NCBI GenBank assembly: GCA_015698045.1
Contig: BLAL01000033.1
Location: forward strand, 62,001 to 126,000
Length of the DNA: 64,000 bases
Direction: 5' to 3'
Source of the DNA: Rhizophagus clarus
Lineage: Eukaryota; Glomeromycota; Glomeromycetes; Glomerales; Glomeraceae
Position numbers and translations under genes: made by a program. Below, piece by piece: positions 23,101 through 30,083 of this stretch. The notes beneath the pieces were generated by a model. That model was given only the letters and a program-made list of their open reading frames with translations. It was not told the origin of the DNA and searched no databases. Within the stretch, counting starts at the first letter, position 1. Every line of letters begins with the position of its first letter.

Positions 23101-25873
23101 GAAGGAGAAGCAGAAGAAAATAAAGAATCTTGTAAGGTAAGGTCATCAATGTCTATGGGGTTGGGGGGGTTGCGTACAAAAGAGTCGTAATCAAAATTAT
23201 TGTCCGTCATTATAGCACTATGATGAAATCAGACGGGGAAGGTATAAGAAGGAGAACAATTAAGCAGAACCAGCTTTATTAGCTGAGTCCGAGGAAGGTG
23301 AAGAAGAAGCAATGGAACCAATAAAACCGCTGATGGAGTTGGCAAGCATATCCAGTTTGTTTTCAATAGCTGAATGCTTCGCATTAATGGCTTGAATTTC
23401 GTCTTGAGTTTGGGTGGAGGGGGGAGCCATATGAGAAGTAGGAGACAATGAGGAGATATCAGGGATATCAACTGGAGCGGAGATGGGAGCCCTAACTGGT
23501 CGCGAGGGAATGAAACCAGGAGATAGGGGGTTAAGGGTCTTTTGTACGGGTGAAACAGCAGGGCGAGGAGAGACCTGCTTAACAGTAGGAGTAGGTATAA
23601 CCGGCGCGTCTATGAGCATCTCAGAAGTTTGACTAGCGGTTGAGATGTCAGGCGGGGGCAGCAAACCGAGGTGTTGCTCGATACGACTCATACGTCTATC
23701 GTTGAGTTCTAAGGCAGTGATACGATCCCGAACGTCAGCCATGTCTTGTTGGAGAGATTTCAACAAGGATAGAATATTAGCAGCTTCGTGAGGAGACATA
23801 GTAGTAGCTTGATTGGGTGTTGAGAGAGAAAGAGGAGAACGTACGACCGTAGAAAAGGAAACTGAACGGTCACGTTTATCATTGGATTTGGAGCGGGCTC
23901 GGTGAGGATTGTTATTAAGTCGGGTGGTGGCCAAGGGTTTTTGTGGTTGGGAGGAGTGAGAGTTACCAGGACCTTGTGATCGCGAGCGCGAACGAGAACC
24001 TGAGCGTGAACGCTCTTTAATTCTGGTAGGTTGGTTGATATTGAATCGTTCTTTAAGTGCAGCCACCGGGTTCCTTCCCCTGGAACGACCTCGATCTTGG
24101 CGGCTTGGGCACTGAGAGGGGGCACAGCCTAATTTACCACATCTGTGGCAAAGTTTATTGGTATTGTCAGGGAGGTTCCATTGTAAGGTGTGGCCTCGGA
24201 AACCAATGATTTGTTCCATAGCGGCATCCATGGTTTCTTGAGAATTGAACGTGACATAAGCCCAACGTTTGGGTTTATAGGAATTCAGGGAAAGGGGAAC
24301 GTTGACAGCCTTAGCACCAAGATCTCTTGTGAGGGGAGCCAGGTCGATATCCTTGGTGTTAGGAGGTAATTGCGTAAGCGTAGCAACAAATGCTCGGCGG
24401 GAGGATTTCTGATCGACTGTGTAATGACACGGAGTCACCCGGAGGCAGGTGGAGAAGCAGTAAACGGCCCATTGGGTGTCGAAGCGAGTGATAGATAGGG
24501 CAGAATCATAGACAATTCTGGCTTGTTGTACTTTGGCATTTTTCCTGGAGTAAACTCGACAGGATTGAATGTTACCGAATTTCTTGAAATAAGACATGAT
24601 ATTGTCTTTAGTTAGGAAGAAAGGAATATCAGTAACTTGGATGGCTCGGAGGTCCTCATCACTCCGGAGCTGCTTAGGATCGTGGGCATGGAATACAAGA
24701 TCCGGGAACTGTTGGTGAGCAGCACCAACGCAGGCATCACGGGCCTCCTTGGATTGGAAATGAATAACGAGGCGTTTGGCATCACCAGAACCAGTCATTC
24801 TAGCTTTACCGGTGTACGATTCGTACATCTCTAAAAAGGTATTGTTGACGGCATCAATCAATGCCTTATTGGTGGTGAAGTTCTTTAAGGTTTCAGGGGC
24901 TGAGTTGGGGGCAGCCGCAGCTTGAAAATCATTTCTGTCGATGGAGAAGGTTGGAGATTGAACAAGGAATTGATCAGCCGGAGGATCAATTTCAGTAGCC
25001 TCATCAGGCGACGCGTTAAGGGGGGATGCAGGAGTCGTTGTTCTAGCATGCATGGACGCGTTGAGTCCATCAGACGCGTTATCGTTAGGCGCAGAAAGAG
25101 CCGCAGCCATATTCGGGTGTGAGGAGAGAGAAGTTGAAGCAGTATTATTTTCTTTAGAAGTGGAGGAGGGACCATCTACTTCAACGCCAGCCGCTGTATC
25201 GGCGACGATATCTTCATCCATAGCTTGTTCGGAGATAGTTCTAGAGCGTTTTTGTTGGACAGCGTTTTCACCGTCAGAACCAGAGTTATCAGAGTTATTA
25301 TTATTATTTCTTCGTTCTTGGCGGCTGGCCTTCCTACTATTAGGATTAAAGGAGCCGCGGCCTCGTCTAGCAACGTTGTTAGGCATATTCGAGGACTTTT
25401 AGGTAGGGAAAACTATAAGTTTTTATGAAAAAGTGTTAGCTAAAAAAAATGGACAGAGTGATCAGCGGAAAAAGGTGCGCAGATCGTTAGAATTTAAATT
25501 CAAATTAACCAATCCATTTAATTGAATCAGAATAAATAGAATATTTCGAACGAGGGTTTCTGGGCAACAGTGCAGCCAAAAGTGGAGGAACCTCGTCAGG
25601 GATTACCATGTAAGTAAATAAATAAAATTACATTCATATAAATTAAATGTATTTATCGAATATTCAACTGATTTTGATATTTAGAACTATGTCCTTTATC
25701 GTAATGGTAACCCTGGGCGGCGGCTGTGGACGCGTACCGGCCAAAGATATTATCGCGAATTTAGAACGAGATTTTGGAAGAGGCCGGATAATTATACTAT
25801 AATAAAATTTATAATTAATATTTACGTTCATGTTTTAAATTTGATAAATTTGATCAATTTTAGTCACGCGTAA
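17110..25873 (+). CDS. Myb/SANT-like DNA-binding protein of E2, with a LINE in intron 1
   Basis: Model 17110-17267, 25555-25609, 25685-25873 (402 nt, 133 aa). It starts MPRHTRSR and contains a single Myb/SANT (trihelix-like) domain with the expected three spaced tryptophans: HWNWAMMDKLVDIR, then SRYDFWDSVANR, then, across the intron, VSGQQCSQKWRNLVRDYH. After it comes NYVLYRNGNPGRRLWTR and a basic region. The splice AG at 25553-25554 restores the frame exactly. Intron 1 would be about 101 nt without the LINE, which is inserted antisense within it. The 3' end is uncertain: the frame runs through AT-rich sequence to a stop at 25871-25873, and another splice could add a basic RNDRRRRRN tail. A degenerate copy sits inverted in E3 with stops. 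A DNA-binding role at transposon ends is inference. Confidence 0.68.
17303..17317. repeat. LINE copy 1 target-site duplication, left
   Basis: AGAATTTAAATTCAA, identical to 25489-25503. The core GAATTTAAATTC is a perfect 12-bp palindrome. Confidence 0.85.
17574..23210 (-). CDS. LINE ORF2: endonuclease / reverse transcriptase / RNase H (1878 aa)
   Basis: Provides target-primed reverse transcription. An N-terminal apurinic-type endonuclease (about residues 50-290) shows LNINGL, VCGDFNMHLD (near 197), SRIDYVW and LSDHNPVI (near 284). Reverse transcriptase motifs are NTRPITLLEVIRKSF, LSQDISKAFDSVNL (near 735-745), GIDQGEVISPLLWVIY and FMDDSTL (849-855; the catalytic pair DD in place of the usual YADD context). 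RNase H follows: YYTDGSLINLG (near 1397), RAEAAAIYAAL, IYTDSQAAVDGL (near 1467) and KVKGHDGNYWNEFADSLANS (near 1520), carrying the D-E-D-D set. A Cys-rich segment CRSCRDRMEDLMHLILC lies near 1665. No stop or frameshift. The start follows ORF1 by 49 bp, suggesting reinitiation or a separate start on a bicistronic RNA. Confidence 0.92.
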   Translation of the reverse strand: MTDNNFDYDSFVRNPPNPIDIDDLTLQDSLFSSASPSLSPCNSFNISSLNINGLKMFSQNKIELLNDFFSLKHISFGGVVDTHIHPKQMKFLSKRLSNYSVFSSVLDTSQHVRSSGGVSLFIENSLASHVHTYNSLSSRLLFVDLYFKGNIKLRIFVVYIPPPSDQSLRDETIDLLISALSDAKRLGFHHAVCGDFNMHLDQFYPIFFNQPQIASKRIHRLFNFLLSNGYVDFTPVNFSSTSLGTFHRADIISRIDYVWSCPLLKRFLLTSVIFDARDLSLSDHNPVITYYDSSFLSSSLKPARARQLQRRSRRIFSFDSVTPSQWEDFSAHIDNLCNISPVVFASWHVNRMCEYLHTTIIAGANAILPARTVGNDHTPKIPKDLETLIQHYRFLNRVLHSIRLLRKYPRTFSSSHDRKWSGYLIRLNNIFNLYKSTFSSIPVLPSTLLSCRMDNFNSLFCTLSHASKLLRGLHLLKEKEFQDSSIKAHLASRDQNFDTDISSFISSALSRSRRRIVLDRVFIDHPTTPQLLTDPTDISDAVVNHFQNAVPIKSSPPSHISALPDRWHSAYLPMDSVSPDIYSSLLSPPSLEEWLSTVSSMPNGKAPGPSMITYEMLKHLGPTANSLLLILIRKCFATADIPALWRQAMVFPIPKPHEWRCQLKNTRPITLLEVIRKSFVKLFYNRLSAVLAAHNVLKGGNFAGLPGGTCRDPIVTLESIIHDANYTNSPLWILSQDISKAFDSVNLTMLKFALERIRLPATAITLILSLFMNRSNRVFTAHGETSSYRVRIGIDQGEVISPLLWVIYIDPLLTVLNSEMLDPYVLRSPSLSSADTVSIPDISINNLVFMDDSTLISSSKAGLEHMLSITEEFYSLNNTSANHQKYVLISNSLPLTTTTTILPVDFHLSLSSLNDISSISVTPLSITSSFRFLGVWFNIKGSRDFVRKQIASECNSFAATLRPARLSAKQVVYLYNSVLIPKLEYRMQVTHLSASDCYAATRSVRSLVKHKANFSRSLPNPILYLSQALGLINLSSHLIQCHVNNLFLMANSSTPLIQRLFIYRLVLIQFRFLIPISPLMVDDWSLWSNMNIFKCDYIACTIASMVSTPFRLQHAQFSSTSPDLTLPGHTPLYTCMSPHVFKACLKVLRKRHLYYLSQLIAPSGSHLISWTAYRTAYIAQLADKRGRSLPHKWYLDIKAHTTLPGSHEQLSAHYVRPPSVTSSIVLLPGATTTQKNRHWLVTLDGNDAPLFGKQLSVQPKKDTCVIVHWISDCLSSPGDVVRLRPCPGCDAHVPFPSASKYSAVPPRCTFKISLLRSMILPTNCERIRQSTLEVISPHTWADLSITVLPYYRRLDLLPDLSSSSSIIVDDLIVSPYTDNQFSFPSSVPLPSGSHYRYYTDGSLINLGTPEVSMGWSWVQLIPDAGYLNSVATYAHGTIRNWPSSTRAEAAAIYAALSVTPADSSVTIYTDSQAAVDGLRLCASSSYSNSRLYYKTTNFELWASIERLVHSKSLAVFPVKVKGHDGNYWNEFADSLANSAHHSDMAPLLPVDAYTSSHPVRLVYDNVVCESNPRRLLKLHFQATFLKDLLSLKRFQFVSCLFDSDDYVVDWELTWFTLNFSPAHDASFQASHSARHYTFKFKLFLDDLPLLEKLKVTRSDLYIDLLTCRSCRDRMEDLMHLILCSKRRPVMHQILQSYQNHLFSKLREAGELADQDPTPLLRKLSSLSCWTISSSNWSSYALIRGCLPAMFVDLFVELSIPRPSAMKVVAALHNNFIRKLRTRIWNPRTYDKSKWEDVMNITLKLKSTPRPSNSPATSYVPFSSLPPPTHLVTPRDSEVDWIKNSMTQGLPWFKHMSGFMGRLTVLLNNSFCRMGCRFL
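23260..25386 (-). CDS. LINE ORF1: RNA-binding protein with RRM-like fold and Cys knuckle (708 aa)
   Basis: Starts MPNNVARRGRGSFNPNSRKA, basic and disordered. The central region has an RRM-like unit (IQVTDIPFFLTKDNIMSYF then FGNIQSCRVYSRKN, about 245-300) and a second one (KRWAYVTFNSQETMDAAMEQ). A Cys motif CHRCGKLGCAPSQC follows near residue 412. Next come an RS-rich stretch (RSRSGSRSRSRS) and a C-terminal coiled-coil segment (NILSLLKSLQQDMADVRDRI). LINE ORF1 proteins coat the transcript and act as nucleic-acid chaperones. Uninterrupted. Confidence 0.88.
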   Translation of the reverse strand: MPNNVARRGRGSFNPNSRKASRQERRNNNNNSDNSGSDGENAVQQKRSRTISEQAMDEDIVADTAAGVEVDGPSSTSKENNTASTSLSSHPNMAAALSAPNDNASDGLNASMHARTTTPASPLNASPDEATEIDPPADQFLVQSPTFSIDRNDFQAAAAPNSAPETLKNFTTNKALIDAVNNTFLEMYESYTGKARMTGSGDAKRLVIHFQSKEARDACVGAAHQQFPDLVFHAHDPKQLRSDEDLRAIQVTDIPFFLTKDNIMSYFKKFGNIQSCRVYSRKNAKVQQARIVYDSALSITRFDTQWAVYCFSTCLRVTPCHYTVDQKSSRRAFVATLTQLPPNTKDIDLAPLTRDLGAKAVNVPLSLNSYKPKRWAYVTFNSQETMDAAMEQIIGFRGHTLQWNLPDNTNKLCHRCGKLGCAPSQCPSRQDRGRSRGRNPVAALKERFNINQPTRIKERSRSGSRSRSRSQGPGNSHSSQPQKPLATTRLNNNPHRARSKSNDKRDRSVSFSTVVRSPLSLSTPNQATTMSPHEAANILSLLKSLQQDMADVRDRITALELNDRRMSRIEQHLGLLPPPDISTASQTSEMLIDAPVIPTPTVKQVSPRPAVSPVQKTLNPLSPGFIPSRPVRAPISAPVDIPDISSLSPTSHMAPPSTQTQDEIQAINAKHSAIENKLDMLANSISGFIGSIASSSPSSDSANKAGSA
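25489..25503. repeat. LINE copy 1 target-site duplication, right
   Basis: AGAATTTAAATTCAA, identical to 17303-17317. Confidence 0.85.
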
Positions 25874-26329
25874 CGATCGTAGGAGAAGGAGAAACTTACC
25901 TACGTATCGTAGAAGATAATTATTTTTATTTTTTTATTATTTATTAAGTGAGTAGCTAGGCCCAGTCCATACCAAATATCGGCTGGAGACTCACGTTTTT
26001 TTTGGGCTGTGACTGATACTGACGTTCACGCTGTACAGCCTGGGTACTATTTTATAAAATAGTAGCGAACAAGTATCAAATGTGTATTTTTTTATTAAGT
26101 TATAATAAAAATTAGAATTTACTTTAATTTTAACATAAAAATTGTAAATAATAAAAAATTCGTAAATAAAAATAAATTTGGTTTTCCAAACTTAAAAAAA
26201 AAGGTGTTTATATAAAAGAAAAGGTGTTTATATTATTTTTGATTATTCAATAGTATCACATGCCCCTTGTATACGTTCTACTGCATACGCAGCTTTAACG
26301 ATTGAATAGTAATATTAAATTTTTGAAAT
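25874..26329. other. E2 right-hand noncoding region
   Basis: Holds a C/G-richer patch with the hairpin TACTATTTTATAAAATAGTA (26046-26065) and the words GGGCTGTGACTGATACTGAC and CTGTACAGCCTGGG, then AT-rich DNA. An inverted counterpart lies at 29170-29560. No gene seen. Confidence 0.5.
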
Positions 26330-26860
26330 ATTTTAACCGTAATATTACGCAGGTTTACAGTCTCGTAAATTTTCGAAATATTTTAACCGTAATATTACGC
26401 AGGTTTACAATCTCGTAAATTTTCAAAATATTTTAACCGTAATATTACGCAGGTTTACAGTCTCGTAAATTTTCGAAATATTTTAACTGTAATATTACGC
26501 AGGTTTACAGTCTCGTAAATTTTCGAAATATTTTAACCGTAATATTACGCAGGTTTACAGTCTCGTAAATTTTCGAAATATTTTAACTGTAATATTACGC
26601 AGGTTTACAGTTTCGTAAATTTTCAAAATATTTTAACCGTAATATTACGCAGGTTTACAGTTTCGTAAATTTGCAGAATATTTTGATCGTAATATTGCGT
26701 AAATCTTACGATATTAAAAACTTGCGTAATATTTTGACCGTAATATCACATAAATCTTACGAAATTGTAAACTTATGTAATATTTCGAAATTTTTCGAAA
26801 TATTATGCCATAAACTTTCGTAAACTTACAAAATCGTAAACTTACGCAATTTTTCGCCCT
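26330..26860. repeat. 50-bp tandem repeat array, E2 right end
   Basis: About seven well-kept units of 50 bp (26330-26690), then degenerate ones to the terminus. Each unit includes the 12-bp palindrome CGTAATATTACG, then CAGGTTTACAGTCTCGTAAA and TTTTCGAAATATTTTAAC. The array abuts the transposon end, as expected for subterminal binding-site clusters. Not CRISPR: the units are contiguous without spacers. Confidence 0.85.
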
Positions 26861-26876
26861 ATAAAATTTCCTGATG

Positions 26877-28445
26877 TGCGAGAAATGCGAGTTTTGTTAT
26901 ATTTTTGATTACATTATCGTTATCATCATATAACTTATTATAACACTCTTTAACTTGTGGTAAAATTTTTCAGCTCATTATATCTTGCAGAGGACCCTGA
27001 ACATTACTAAAATAACTCACATTTTTTTTTACCCATTTTTTTCAAAATTAAGCCAATTTACTCTTTTAGTTTTTTAAGGATATCTCGCCATCTATTCAAC
27101 CAATTTCAATAAACTTTTTTTATTTTGTAGATCTCATTAAGCGCTACATTTTAAAAAAATGTTCATCCAATTTGGATTACTGGTTGATGAGAAATTGCAA
27201 AAAACATGTTTTTTAGCTTCTAAATTTTACTTCAATTTGCTCTTTTTTATGATTATGAGTTGTATCAGTAATGTCTGAGGTCCTTCTTGCGGGCTTTTTC
27301 GTTTATTACCACTTATTGATTGTAGACTGAATTCCTTAAAAATAGCGCTTTTTACTGCTGTAACGTGTACTCTTCTCATATCTTTCATTTTTCGCATGAG
27401 CTATAAAAGAAAATAAAAAATCTATAATGATAATCAAAAAATTTAAATTAAACACAACAGTTATGATTATAATTATTAATGATAATCACCATAGAATGAT
27501 GGCATTCTGAAAATGTGTTCGTCTACTCTCTATAACCTATTTCATGAAGATAATCAGGATGATGTTGATTTAGCCAATTTTCAAGCTCCAACTTAAAATT
27601 TTCAAAGATAGGCCACATATTGTCTGAAAAGGATTTATTGCACACTGAGTTATAACCTTCCTATATTAGTGTGTGACAATAAATAATTGTAATTATGTTG
27701 TGATTTGGTGACAGATGGTATAAGAGAAAATAGCACCAGATTTTTGTTAGAAACATATATTAAAGATCTTTTTGCTTAGGTCAATTTTTTTCTTTTTCTC
27801 ATTTTGCAACTTAATCTGGTTTTGAATCCATCTGATTTTCTCAAAAGTCTCTTTATGTAATTCATATAAAGTCTGTATTTGCCTACCTTGTTTTATAAAT
27901 ATGTCCTCGCAACTTTTTCTGCTTTTAAAAGGTTGGACATTAATCTCTAGTATTTTTTCTGTAGTTGTAATTGACGAGCTTCTTCCATGCTCAACAGCTG
28001 GCATTGTCAGCTAACTGCGCCATACATTTTCTCTATTTGTTTTTGGTACAAACATTCTAGAATATTCATCACTAGCTGACGTTAATGTATTAACCCAATA
28101 AATTGTATTAGGTATAATAAATATAAACTAAAATGAAATGTCGACAATTTTCAAGTCTGAAAATTATCACTTACTTTGCTTTGATTGTCTGCTGTATGTT
28201 TTGAATTGTTTAAAAATATATTCCTTTATCCTTCGAGTATTATCTAAAAAATAAATGATTGATTATGAAAGGTTTATTAACATAATATCTAATAAATCAT
28301 AATAAATATATATGGATCATTACCTTCTGCTAATGGTGTAGTTTGTGAAAATTCCCCTACTACTTCCATTTTTTCTTGATCACTATCTGATCCCTGGTTA
28401 TTAGTATCTGATTCTTTGGCTGTCTCTTTAGCTTGTGAACTAATA
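26877..28445 (-). pseudogene. Accessory gene X1 of E1, middle piece between E2 and E3
   Basis: Minus-strand exons of the E1 accessory gene stranded between the two nested elements. Reading from 28445 down: SSQAKETAKESDTNNQ and a donor at 28324 after TTPLAE; a charged exon RRIKEYIFKQFKTYS; a coiled-coil exon (QIQTLYELHKETFEKIRWIQ, 28004-27747); CNKSFSDNMWPIFENFKLEL (about 27660-27560); and MKDMRRVHVTAVKSAIFKEF (about 27390). The last two correspond in order to FVKKVLKILFENF and TFTSRVKNVMYSVFEA of X2. Several stops interrupt the exons, so it is dead. Joining the flanks of E3 and E2 after removing one duplication copy keeps the reading frame. Confidence 0.65.
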
Positions 28446-28489
28446 CATCAGGAAATTTTATAGGGTGAAAAATTGCGTAAGTTTACGAT

Positions 28490-29160
28490 TTTGTAAGTTT
28501 ACGAAAGTTTATGGCATAATATTTTGAAAAATTTCGAAATATTACATAAGTTTACAATTTCGTAAGATTTATGTGATATTACGGTCAAAATATTATGCAA
28601 GTTTTCAATATCGTAAGATTTATGCAATATTACGGTCAAAATATTACGCAAGTTTTCAATATCATAAGATTTACGCAATATTACGGTCAAAATATTTCAA
28701 AAATTTACGAGACTGTAAACCTGCGTAATATTACGGTTGAAATATTTCGAAAATTTACGAAACTGTAAACCTGCGTAATATTACGGTCAAAATATTCTGC
28801 AAATTTACGAAACTGTAAACCTGCGTAATATTACGGTTGAAATATTTCAAAAATTTATGAGACTGTAAACCTGCGTAATATTACGGTTGAAATATTTTGA
28901 AAATTTACAAAACTGTAAACCTGCGTAATATTACGGTCAAAATATTCTGCAAATTTACGAAACTGTAAACTTGCATAATATTACGGTTGAAATATTTCAA
29001 AAATTTACGAGACTGTAAACCTGCATAATATTACAGTTGAAATATTTCGAAAATTTACGAGACTGTAAACCTGCGTAATATTACGGTTAAAATATTTCAA
29101 AAATTTACGAAACTGTAAACCTGCGTAATATTACGGTTAAAATATTTCAAAAATTTAATA
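28490..29160. repeat. 50-bp tandem repeat array, E3 left end
   Basis: Inverse of the E2 array, unit CTGTAAACCTGCGTAATATT plus ACGGTTGAAATATTTCGAAA, period 50 bp. More units (about a dozen) than in E2, with drift. Short minus-strand frames here are repeat translations. Confidence 0.85.
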
Positions 29161-29169
29161 TTACTATTC

Positions 29170-29967
29170 GATCGTTAAAGCTGCGTATGCAGTAGAACGT
29201 ATACAAGGGGCATGTGATACTATTGAATAATCAAAAATAATATAAACACCTTTTCTTTTATATAAACACCTTTTTTTTTAAGTTTGGGAAAACAAATTTA
29301 TTTTTATTTACGAATTTTTTATCATTTACAATTTTTATGTTAAAATTAAAGTAAATTCTAATTTTTATTATAACTTAATAAAAAAATACACATTTGATAC
29401 TTGTTCGCTACTATTTTATAAAATAGTACCCAGGCTGTACGGCGTGGACGTCAGTATCAGTCACAGCCCAAAAAAAACGTGAGTCTTCAGCCGATATTTG
29501 GTACGGACTGGGCCTAGCTACTCACTTAATAAATAAAAAAATAAAAATAATTATCTTCTACGATACGTAGGTAAGTTTCTCCTTCTCCTACGATCATTAC
29601 GCGTAACTAAAATTGATCAAATTTATCAAATTTAAAACATGAACGTAAATATTAATTATAAATTTTATTATAGTATAATTACCCAGCCTCTCCCAAAATT
29701 TTGTTCTAAATTCGCAATAATATCTTTGGCTGGTACGCGTCCACAGCTGCCGCCCAGGGTTACCATTACGATAAAGAACATAGTTCTAAATATCAAAATC
29801 AGTTTGAATATTCGATAAATACATTTAATTTATATGAATGTAATTTTATTTATTTACTTACATGGTAATCCCTGACGAGGTTCCTCTACTTTTGGCTGCA
29901 CTGTTGCCCAGAAACTCTCGTCTGAAATATTCTATTTATTCTGATTCAATTAAATGAATTGGTTAAT
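29170..29967 (-). pseudogene. 3' part of the degenerate Myb/SANT-like gene of E3 and flanking noncoding DNA
   Basis: The inverted counterpart of E2 25504-26260. Reverse-complement sequence around 29670-29920 matches exons 2 and 3 of the Myb/SANT-like gene. Its first exon lies beyond the LINE at 39750-39930. The 29170-29560 part is noncoding with the same TACTATTTTATAAAATAGTA hairpin. Confidence 0.6.
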
Positions 29968-30083
29968 TTGAATTTAAATTCTAACGATCTGCGCACCTTT
30001 TTCCACTGATCACTCTGTCCATTTTTTAGCTAACACTTTTTTCAATAAAACTTATAGTTTTCCCTATCTAAAAGTCCTCGAAT

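Larger units (their letters stand above)
17318..25488 (-). mobile_element. Non-LTR retrotransposon (LINE) copy 1, two open frames intact
   Basis: 8171 bp on the minus strand, bounded by a 15-bp duplication. The 5' end is at 25488 (AACGATCTGCGC…) and the 3' end at 17318 (…CCGCGTTTGCC). The 3' end has no poly-A tail, unusual for a LINE of this layout. ORF1 (25386-23260) and ORF2 (23210-17574) are both uninterrupted. The 3' UTR is about 256 nt. Endonuclease, reverse transcriptase and RNase H in ORF2 place it among I/Tad-type LINEs. It lies in intron 1 of the Myb/SANT-like gene, antisense to it. Confidence 0.9.
9467..26876 (+). mobile_element. E2: large Plavaka-like transposon with three genes and a nested LINE
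   Basis: Left end CATCAGGAAATTTTATAGTG at 9467, right end is its inverted counterpart finishing CCTGATG at 26876; about 35 bp of terminal similarity. Both flanks are TG (2-bp target duplication). It is inserted in gene X1 of E1. Without the LINE (17318-25488 plus one 15-bp duplication) it is about 9.2 kb. Contents: AT-rich left subterminal region; accessory gene X2 (minus, 12282-10883); transposase (plus, 13432-16421, no interruption in my model); Myb/SANT-like gene (plus, 17110-25873, LINE in intron 1); 50-bp tandem repeats near the right end. The intact transposase model makes this the best candidate autonomous member. Confidence 0.82.

Noticed and set aside
18474-25402. Plus-strand frames inside LINE copy 1
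   Set aside because: Shadows of the minus-strand ORF1 and ORF2, which carry all conserved motifs.
26330-26860. Regular 50-bp repeats as a CRISPR array
   Set aside because: Units are contiguous with no unique spacers, no cas genes, and the context is a eukaryotic transposon end.
28499-28690. Minus-strand frame with repeated 'ILTVI-HKSYDIENL' peptide
   Set aside because: Direct translation of degenerate 50-bp repeats, not a protein gene.
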